A stretch of DNA of 49,816 nucleotides, taken from contig DXCZ01000039.1 in NCBI GenBank assembly GCA_019115765.1, positions 1-49,816 of the forward strand. The letters run 5' to 3'. The notes under the pieces are model-generated. The model made no database searches and was not told where the DNA came from. It saw only the letters and a program-made list of their open reading frames with translations. Of the stretch, positions 44,181 to 49,816 are shown piece by piece; position 1 is the stretch's first letter; every line of letters starts with the position of its first letter. This stretch comes from Candidatus Mediterraneibacter stercoripullorum. Lineage in GTDB: Bacteria; Bacillota; Clostridia; Lachnospirales; Lachnospiraceae. The position numbers and the translations under genes were made by a program.

Positions 44181-44248
44181 AAAGCCGCCGATATTCAGCG
44201 GTTTTCAAGCACCTTCCGGAGAATAATTTTTTTCTCCAGTTGGTGCTT
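44181..44248. terminator. Two hairpins between the tRNAs and the convergent Spo0A-like gene
   Basis: AAAGCCGC/GCGGTTTT (44181-44188 with 44198-44205), then AAGCACC..GGAG/CTCC..GGTGCTT (44207-44213 with 44242-44248). One or both should end the tRNA transcript and the opposing gene. Confidence 0.55.
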
Positions 44249-44313
44249 TCATCAACTAAAATATTATATACTTATCCTCTGCCGCCCTCCACCCTGTTTT
44301 CATTCCGTCTGAT

Positions 44314-44772
44314 TCATTTCGGCTCTATTTCTCTGATGCGTGTCAGCTTTATGTAGAATGATTCCAGAGCTTCACAGTATTTATTTGAAACCGGACACAC
44401 AACACGAAGCCACCCTTCCCCTTTCTCGCAGCCTCTGCATATATCGGTAATATATTCATACATATATCTGAAGAATTCTTTGTTTGTGGGTTTCTTTGCA
44501 CCGCTTGATTTCTTGAAGATCAGTTCCAATAATTCGACATTTTCCGAATTCCAGACAGCGTTTACCACCGTCCTGATATTCTTTTCCACACAGTTCCATG
44601 ATGTGTCAAAATGTTTTGCGATATCAAGGTACAGAGATTTTGTAATATATGTTGCATACTCTTTGTCTTTCAGCGTCAGAAGCATACCGTATACAACATA
44701 ATCATATCCAAGATACGACTTGTTCACGCCCAGATAGTCCAAAGTATCGACGATCATTCTTTTATATTCCAT
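44314..44772 (-). CDS. Receiver-less Spo0A-type DNA-binding protein
   Basis: Of 152 residues, about 5-108 match the Spo0A C-terminal effector domain: VDTLDYLGVNKSYLGYDYVVYGM, ITKSLYLDIAKHF..SWNCVEKNIRTVVNAVW (recognition helix region) and AKKPTNKEFFRYMYEYI. No phosphoacceptor receiver domain is present, and the protein starts directly with this domain. A C-terminal extension of about 40 residues carries four cysteines (CRGC, VVCPVSNKYC). GGGAGG lies upstream of the ATG, so the short form appears genuine. It probably binds 0A-box-like DNA without phosphorelay control; that is inference. Confidence 0.85.
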   Translation of the reverse strand: MEYKRMIVDTLDYLGVNKSYLGYDYVVYGMLLTLKDKEYATYITKSLYLDIAKHFDTSWNCVEKNIRTVVNAVWNSENVELLELIFKKSSGAKKPTNKEFFRYMYEYITDICRGCEKGEGWLRVVCPVSNKYCEALESFYIKLTRIREIEPK

Positions 44773-44958
44773 TTATCATATCCTCCCATTCCCGGGAGCC
44801 TGTTCCTTTCATTATGGTAAATTGGAACTATATGCTAAACAACAAAAATCATTCGACCTTTTTCTACCTTTTTCTTATCCCATTGTTTTTTCCAAAATGT
44901 TTCTATATAATAGATTCCATTAAAAAGCTGTTCCCGTAACAGCAGATCGGAGTATGAT

Positions 44959-45549
44959 ATGAAATATAAAAATGTTGTTTTTGATTTTGGAAATGTAATC
45001 GGAAAATTTGACGGAAATTATATTCTTGAACAGTTCTGCGAGTCAAAAGAAGACCGAGACATACTTTATCCTGTTATTTTTAAGAACTGGGCTGAACTGG
45101 ACCGCGGTACTATAGATTATGAAGCAAATGCTCTGGAAGCAGAAGCCGGGGTGCCAGACCGCCTGAAGCCGACTGTCCGTCGCTTCTTCCGGGACTGGAC
45201 TTCCCATGTCCCGCCCGTAGAAGAAACATATTCTCTGATTCGTGAGCTCAAAGAGCAGGGATACAGCCTGTATCTGCTCTCCAATGCTGCCACATACTTT
45301 GCCGAATGGGCCGCTGCCCTTGATATTCTGAAAGGATTTGACGGAATTGTATTCTCCGCACCCATCAGAATGGCAAAACCGGATGCCGAGATCTATCAGT
45401 ATCTTTTTCAAAAATATCATCTCAAACCTGAAGAATGCCTTTTTGTCGATGATCTGGAACAGAATATCCGGGCTGCCGAGGCACTCGGCATGGACGGCAT
45501 CCGTTTCACAGGTGATACGGATGCCGTAAGAAGGATGCTGGCATTCTAA
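44959..45549 (+). CDS. HAD family hydrolase (YihX/glucose-1-phosphatase-like branch)
   Basis: The 196-residue HAD protein has nucleophile Asp9 in [10 protein letters not shown] (Gly at +2 as in YihX-type proteins), motif II in LLSNA, motif III Lys in RMAKPD, and motif IV in LFVDDLEQN. The helical cap is small. It likely dephosphorylates sugar phosphates in the cytosol. Its stop codon overlaps that of the convergent smpB gene by three nt. Confidence 0.87.
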   Translation: MKYKNVVFDFGNVIGKFDGNYILEQFCESKEDRDILYPVIFKNWAELDRGTIDYEANALEAEAGVPDRLKPTVRRFFRDWTSHVPPVEETYSLIRELKEQGYSLYLLSNAATYFAEWAAALDILKGFDGIVFSAPIRMAKPDAEIYQYLFQKYHLKPEECLFVDDLEQNIRAAEALGMDGIRFTGDTDAVRRMLAF

Positions 45550-46010
45550 AGGTTCCGGATTTTGAAGTCTCTCTGTGCTTCACGCTTCTGATCCTTTTTG
45601 GCGATATCGGCGCGTTTGTCATACAGTTTCTTACCTTTTGCAAGGCCGATCTCTACCTTTACCAGACTGCCGCTGAAATAAACCTGCAGCGGCACAACAG
45701 TGATTCCCTGCTCCTTCATCTTCCCGAAGATTTTGTCTATCTCCTTTCTGTGGAGGAGCAGCTTTTTTACTCTGAGAGGATCCTTGTTGAAAATATTCCC
45801 CTTCTCATAAGGCGAAATATGCATCCCGTAGATAAACATCTCCCTGTCTTCTACCCGTATAAAAGCCTCTTTGATGCTGCACTTTCCCATGCGCAGAGAT
45901 TTTACCTCTGTACCGTGCAGAACAATACCGGCCTCATATTTCTCCAGGATAAAATAATCATGATACGCCTTTTTATTATTGGCGATTAACTTCTTCTCAT
46001 TCTTTGCCAT
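45546..46010 (-). CDS. smpB: SsrA-binding protein SmpB
   Basis: The 154-residue protein shows family blocks [33 protein letters not shown]-type [15 protein letters not shown] and the basic C-terminal tail [25 protein letters not shown] that enters the mRNA channel. It delivers tmRNA to stalled ribosomes. It follows rnr by 54 nt, the usual secG-rnr-smpB order. GGAGA lies upstream of the ATG. Confidence 0.97.
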   Translation of the reverse strand: MAKNEKKLIANNKKAYHDYFILEKYEAGIVLHGTEVKSLRMGKCSIKEAFIRVEDREMFIYGMHISPYEKGNIFNKDPLRVKKLLLHRKEIDKIFGKMKEQGITVVPLQVYFSGSLVKVEIGLAKGKKLYDKRADIAKKDQKREAQRDFKIRNL

Positions 46011-46064
46011 ATCTGTTCTCCATTCTGCTGCAATATTCCTGACACATCAGCTCCGATTTCTGCG

Positions 46065-48194
46065 TCAGTTATCATCCGGATCATCTGCAGTCACAAAACT
46101 GACAGTCCGCTGAAGCTTATCTGCATCTGCCACACGGACCCTTATCTTCTGCCCAAGTTTATAAGTCCTGCCTGTATGCGCTCCTACCATCTCGTAATTC
46201 TGTTCTGAAAATTCGTAATGATCATCCCGCATATCCGAGACATGCAGCAGTCCTTCCACTGTGTCAGGCAGTTCCACGTATATCCCCCATTTTGTCACGC
46301 CGGATATCACGCCTTCGTACTCTTCTCCGATATGCTGCTGCATGTACTCAGCCTTTTTCATTTTGATGACCTCGCGCTCTGCTTCATCAGCGGTACGTTC
46401 TCTGTCACTGCACTGGGCAGCGACTTCCGGCAGTATCTTCTCATAGTGTTCGATACGCCCTTCATTCAGACGCCCTCTCAGATCCTCCTTGATGATCCGG
46501 TGGATCTGCAGATCAGGGTATCTTCGGATTGGCGAAGTAAAATGCGTATAATATCTTGCCGCCAGACCGAAATGCCCGGTATTCTCCGGCGTATATCGCG
46601 CCCGCTTCATAGAACGAAGGGCCAGTCTGCTGATCATAGCCTCCTCCGGCGTGCCGTCCACCCGTCCGAGAAGCTTCTGGATCTCTTTGGGCCGGACTTC
46701 TCCATGTACATGAATATGATACCCGAAATTATTGATAAACGTACTGAGCTGACGGATCTTCTCCTCCTCCGGAGGCTCATGAGTACGATAGAGAAAGGGC
46801 AGTTCCCGCCAGTAATATTCCTCTGCCACCGTCTCATTTGCCAGAAGCATGAAGTCCTCGATAATCTTCGTAGCGTCATTGCGCTCATAGGGCTTTATAT
46901 CTGTAGGACGTCCTTTTTCATCCAGTATTACCTTCGTCTCCGGGAAATCAAAATCAATGGATCCCCGTCTTCCCCTGTTCTCCCGGATAATATCCGACAG
47001 CTCTTTCATCATCTGTATCATGGGGATAAACTCTTCATTTTCCCTCAGTGCATCCGAATCTTCGTCCAGCATCTTTGCCACACCTGTATAACTCATCCTT
47101 CGGTCTACCCGGATTACTGTCTCTGCAATCTGATGATCCACAACCGCTCCGGATGGGCTGACCGTCATGATACAGGACAGAGCGAGACGATCCTCCCCTG
47201 CATTAAGAGAGCAGATCCCGTTGGACAGCTTATGCGGCAGCATGGGAATGACCCGGTCCGCCAGATAGACACTGGTACCTCGGTTCAGCGCCTCCCGGTC
47301 CAGAGCACTGTTTTCCTGAACATAATTGGCAACATCTGCTATATGGACACCCAGCCGATAGTTGTCCCCCTCACGGTTCACAGATACCGCATCATCCAGA
47401 TCTTTCGCATCCTCTCCGTCTATAGTCACCATCTGCCAGTCTCTCAGATCCAACCGGCCGGCCCGGTCCGCTTCACTGACCTCTTTTCCCACTCTGACCG
47501 CCTGATTCAGCACCTTCTCCAGAAATTCTGTGGGAATCCGCCGGTCCATCACGATAGAGAGGATATCTGTCCCAGGGTCATTGACATGGCCGATGATTTC
47601 GGCAATCTTCCCCTCGGGCTTGGAATGTTCACCACCGTATGACGTCAGTTCCACTACCACCTTATGCCCGGTCATGGCACCGTTCTCTTTTCCCGCAGGA
47701 ATATAGATATCCCGCAGATACCTCTGATCGTCAGGGCGGACAAACCCGAAATTCCTGCTCTGCTCATACAGGCCGACGATACGGGTAATATTATGAGAAA
47801 GGATCTTGACCACTTTTCCTTCTCTTCGTCTGCCTCCGGTTTTTCCGACAATGACAAACTCTACTTCATCCCCCTGAAATGCACCATTAATATTCTCCTC
47901 CGGTATGAAGACGTCCTCTCCTTCATCCTCGGGATGTACGAATCCGTATCCCCGGACATTGGCCTGGAAAGTTCCCTTCAGATGAACGGCATGTCCTTTG
48001 CTATATTTTCCCCGTTTGGAAAGAGATATCTTCCCCTCTTCCACCAGTGTGTCCAGCACCTCTTTCAGATCGTCCCTCTGTTCACGGGGAATCTGGAGCA
48101 CGACAGCGATCTCCTTGATCTTCATAGGTACATACAGGTCATCGCATATAAAATCATAGATTACTTTTTTTCTCTTCTCAAATGTCTGATCCAT
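46065..48194 (-). CDS. rnr: Ribonuclease R
   Basis: The 709-residue 3'-5' exoribonuclease has an N-terminal winged helix, two cold-shock domains (FQANVRGYGFVHPEDEGEDVFIPEENINGAFQGDEVE), the RNB catalytic domain with acidic cluster DGEDAKDLDDAVSV and RNB signature PFLYRTHEPP...HFTSPIRRYPDL, and a C-terminal S1 domain (GEEYEGVISGVTKWGIYVEL). It degrades structured RNA, including mRNA released by tmRNA/SmpB. A GGGAGAG lies upstream of the ATG. Confidence 0.97.
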   Translation of the reverse strand: MDQTFEKRKKVIYDFICDDLYVPMKIKEIAVVLQIPREQRDDLKEVLDTLVEEGKISLSKRGKYSKGHAVHLKGTFQANVRGYGFVHPEDEGEDVFIPEENINGAFQGDEVEFVIVGKTGGRRREGKVVKILSHNITRIVGLYEQSRNFGFVRPDDQRYLRDIYIPAGKENGAMTGHKVVVELTSYGGEHSKPEGKIAEIIGHVNDPGTDILSIVMDRRIPTEFLEKVLNQAVRVGKEVSEADRAGRLDLRDWQMVTIDGEDAKDLDDAVSVNREGDNYRLGVHIADVANYVQENSALDREALNRGTSVYLADRVIPMLPHKLSNGICSLNAGEDRLALSCIMTVSPSGAVVDHQIAETVIRVDRRMSYTGVAKMLDEDSDALRENEEFIPMIQMMKELSDIIRENRGRRGSIDFDFPETKVILDEKGRPTDIKPYERNDATKIIEDFMLLANETVAEEYYWRELPFLYRTHEPPEEEKIRQLSTFINNFGYHIHVHGEVRPKEIQKLLGRVDGTPEEAMISRLALRSMKRARYTPENTGHFGLAARYYTHFTSPIRRYPDLQIHRIIKEDLRGRLNEGRIEHYEKILPEVAAQCSDRERTADEAEREVIKMKKAEYMQQHIGEEYEGVISGVTKWGIYVELPDTVEGLLHVSDMRDDHYEFSEQNYEMVGAHTGRTYKLGQKIRVRVADADKLQRTVSFVTADDPDDN

Positions 48195-48280
48195 ATCTCT
48201 CTCCCTGATCCGCAGCAGCGTAAATGTGTCTCATGAGTCCGGCCGGCATCTGCCGTCCTTCCGGCGCCTCACTTTTCCGA

Positions 48281-48315
48281 AAAAGAAAACACCCTATATC
48301 CGCATAGAGTGTTTT
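48281..48315 (-). terminator. Terminator between secG and rnr
   Basis: AAAACACcCTAT/ATAGaGTGTTTT (48286-48297 with 48304-48315); the minus strand goes on with CTTTTTCGG. Partial read-through into rnr is likely. Confidence 0.8.
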
Positions 48316-48367
48316 CGTTACTTACATTATTATCTTCCGGTATCGCAATTCCCATACGTCTTGAGTA

Positions 48368-48610
48368 TTAGTTAAACACCTTCAGGTTGAGGACAACAGC
48401 CAGCACCATGAAAAGCACTGCCACGAACTTTGTAGCCTTCACAAGAGTTCCCTCCATGGAACGCCCCTTGTTCTGTCCCCAGTATGTGTCCGCCGCACCG
48501 CTGATTGTTCCAAGACCTGCAGACTTTCCTTCCTGTAAAAGAATGATCGCAGACAGCACGATACAATCTATAACAAAGATAATATATAACACGATCTTCA
48601 AAATATCCAT
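48368..48610 (-). CDS. secG: Protein translocase subunit SecG
   Basis: The 80-residue protein has two membrane segments and the SecG loop QEGKSAGLGTISGAADTYWGQNKGRSMEG. It supports SecYE channel function. ATG 48610 is chosen over a GTG six nt upstream because AGGAGG then has 7-nt spacing. Confidence 0.95.
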   Translation of the reverse strand: MDILKIVLYIIFVIDCIVLSAIILLQEGKSAGLGTISGAADTYWGQNKGRSMEGTLVKATKFVAVLFMVLAVVLNLKVFN

Positions 48611-48695
48611 CTTCACACCTCCTGCGGATAAACCATATCTATATTATCACAACAGAAGTCAGTTTTCAAGTCATAACTCTTAATTTCATATGCAC

Positions 48696-48729
48696 AAGGA
48701 TCCCGGAATCTTTCGATTCCGGGATCCTT
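48696..48729 (-). terminator. Terminator behind nifJ
   Basis: AAGGATCCCGGAATC/GATTCCGGGATCCTT (15 bp, loop TTTC). The stem is very stable, though the minus-strand tail is not T-rich. Confidence 0.75.
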
Positions 48730-48779
48730 GATTATTCTAAAACCTTTATCAGCTGTATGTACTTACGTTCAGCAGAAGA

Positions 48780-49816
48780 TTACTCAGCATCTGCAGCGTA
48801 TACGCCTACCAGTTTCTTCAGGTATTCGTATCTCTCCATAGCCTCTTTCTCATTCTGAGCGAAGAGTCTTGCAGCTTTCTCCGGATTGGATCTCTTCAGA
48901 GCATTGTAACGAACCTCGCCGTCAAGGAATGCCTGGTAATCCTCTTCCTTCGGAGCCTTGCTGTCGAGGAAGAACTTGTTGCCTTCTGCAGCCGGATTGA
49001 ACCGGAAGTTGTTCCAGTATCCACACTCTACTGCCAGCTGTTCCTCTGTCTGAGCCTTGCTCATACCCTTCTTGATACCGTGGTTGATACACGGAGCGTA
49101 TGCGATGATCAGTGACGGTCCCGGATAAGCCTCAGCCTCTGTGATAGCTTTGACTGTCTGGTTGAAGTCAGCACCCATAGCGATCTGTGCAACGTATACG
49201 TATCCGTAGCTCATTGCCATACCTGCAAGGTCTTTCTTCTTCGTCTCTTTTCCACCTGCTGCGAACTGTGCTGTAGCACCTGTCTTCGTAGCCTTGGAGG
49301 ACTGTCCGCCTGTATTGGAGTAAACCTCTGTATCGAATACCATGATGTTGATGTCCTTGCCGCTTGCAAGCACATGGTCAACACCGCCGAATCCGATATC
49401 GTAAGCCCATCCGTCACCACCGAATACCCACTGGGACTTCTTAGCAAGGAAGTCTTTGTTCTTCAGCAGTTCAGCCTTCTCTGCACGGTCGCATCCGCAT
49501 TTCTCCAGAGCTGCCACAAGCTTGTCTGTAGCTGTTCCGTTTGTAGCGCCGCATGCAAATGTATCAAGGTACTCCTGAGCAGCTGCCTTTACATCAGCAT
49601 CTTCTGCGTCTGCAGCAAGCTTCTCAACATGACCTTTCATTCTGTCTCTGATGGTATTCTGAGCAAGCAGCATACCATAACCGAACTCAGCGTTGTCCTC
49701 GAACAGGGAATTGTCCCAAGCCGGTCCGCGGCCGTTCTTTCCTACGGTGTAAGGAGTGGACGGTGAGGAGTTGCCCCAGATGGAGGTACATCCTGTAGCG
49801 TTGGCAATATACATTC
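48780..49816 (-). CDS. nifJ: Pyruvate:ferredoxin (flavodoxin) oxidoreductase, C-terminal part (cut by window edge)
   Basis: About 345 C-terminal residues are present. The TPP-binding motif runs from GGDGWAYDIGFGGVDHVL to NTGGQSSKATKTGATAQFA, followed by the catalytic end domain (AYAPCINHGIKKGM with conserved cysteine). The enzyme oxidises pyruvate to acetyl-CoA and CO2 with reduction of ferredoxin, the main pyruvate route in Clostridia. The 5' part with the ferredoxin-type clusters lies outside the window. Confidence 0.96.
   Translation of the reverse strand, partial: MYIANATGCTSIWGNSSPSTPYTVGKNGRGPAWDNSLFEDNAEFGYGMLLAQNTIRDRMKGHVEKLAADAEDADVKAAAQEYLDTFACGATNGTATDKLVAALEKCGCDRAEKAELLKNKDFLAKKSQWVFGGDGWAYDIGFGGVDHVLASGKDINIMVFDTEVYSNTGGQSSKATKTGATAQFAAGGKETKKKDLAGMAMSYGYVYVAQIAMGADFNQTVKAITEAEAYPGPSLIIAYAPCINHGIKKGMSKAQTEEQLAVECGYWNNFRFNPAAEGNKFFLDSKAPKEEDYQAFLDGEVRYNALKRSNPEKAARLFAQNEKEAMERYEYLKKLVGVYAADAE

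Noticed and set aside
46218-47642. 474-codon open frame on the plus strand
   Set aside because: It is the antisense shadow of rnr; rnr has complete catalytic motifs and the plus frame shows His/Arg-rich sequence without any recognisable domain.
1-49816. Anti-phage, toxin-antitoxin or prophage system
   Set aside because: No gene in the window carries the domains of these systems; the only mobile gene is the RAYT transposase.

Overview
The window reads as part of a chromosome of an anaerobic, low-to-moderate GC Firmicute of class Clostridia, most likely family Lachnospiraceae. Support comes from the end-to-end similarity of its proteins to that group, pyruvate phosphate dikinase and pyruvate:ferredoxin oxidoreductase at the two edges, ECF-type vitamin transporters (RibU, BioY), a Spo0A-type DNA-binding domain, a SleB-like hydrolase, and strong AGGAGG ribosome binding sites. 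Most genes lie on the minus strand. I cannot name the species from the sequence alone.

Layout, left to right. 1-5.4 kb: the 5' part of ppdK; then a minus-strand operon (DUF3100-type membrane protein, small membrane protein, amidohydrolase, TauE/SafE exporter) divergent from a Crp/Fnr-type regulator. This looks like an uptake-hydrolysis-export module of unknown substrate. 5.4-10.3 kb: M18 aminopeptidase, a RAYT-type (REP-associated) transposase flanked by its own hairpins and 22-nt tandem units, glycyl-tRNA synthetase, recO and a YqzL-like small gene. 10.5-15.7 kb: a PadR/HAAS regulatory pair with a large palindromic operator, era, a solitary copy of the RAYT hairpin, and an M16C metallopeptidase. 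15.8-23 kb: two PH-domain membrane proteins (YdbS/YdbT type), an enolase paralogue with a rebuilt active site, YitT and topoisomerase III. 23-28.7 kb: GNAT, cell wall hydrolase, ribU under an FMN riboswitch with terminator, several dispersed hairpins, a membrane protein/DnaJ/DUF5685 trio, and bioY under a BirA-type operator.

28.8-34 kb: a complete BMP-family (nucleoside-type) ABC transporter, with a terminator between the highly expressed lipoprotein gene and the ATPase/permease genes. 34-37 kb: a csoR-copA copper operon; copA carries an in-frame C-terminal CopZ-like domain with its own internal Shine-Dalgarno and start codon. 37.1-37.3 kb: a 185-nt element able to fold into one long hairpin. 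37.4-43.4 kb: a MacB/FtsX-type ABC pair with a long coiled-coil insert, a UMF1-type MFS transporter and a zinc-dependent phospholipase C-like protein. 43.6-48.6 kb: tmRNA, two tRNAs, a receiver-less Spo0A-like protein, a HAD phosphatase, then smpB, rnr and secG. tmRNA, SmpB and RNase R form the trans-translation rescue and decay set. The right edge holds the 3' part of nifJ.

The best candidates for undescribed biology are the degenerate enolase paralogue, the nested CopZ inside copA, the RAYT element with its 35-nt hairpins and 22-nt units, the 185-nt hairpin element, and the receiver-less Spo0A protein. No CRISPR array, prophage or obvious anti-phage system is present.
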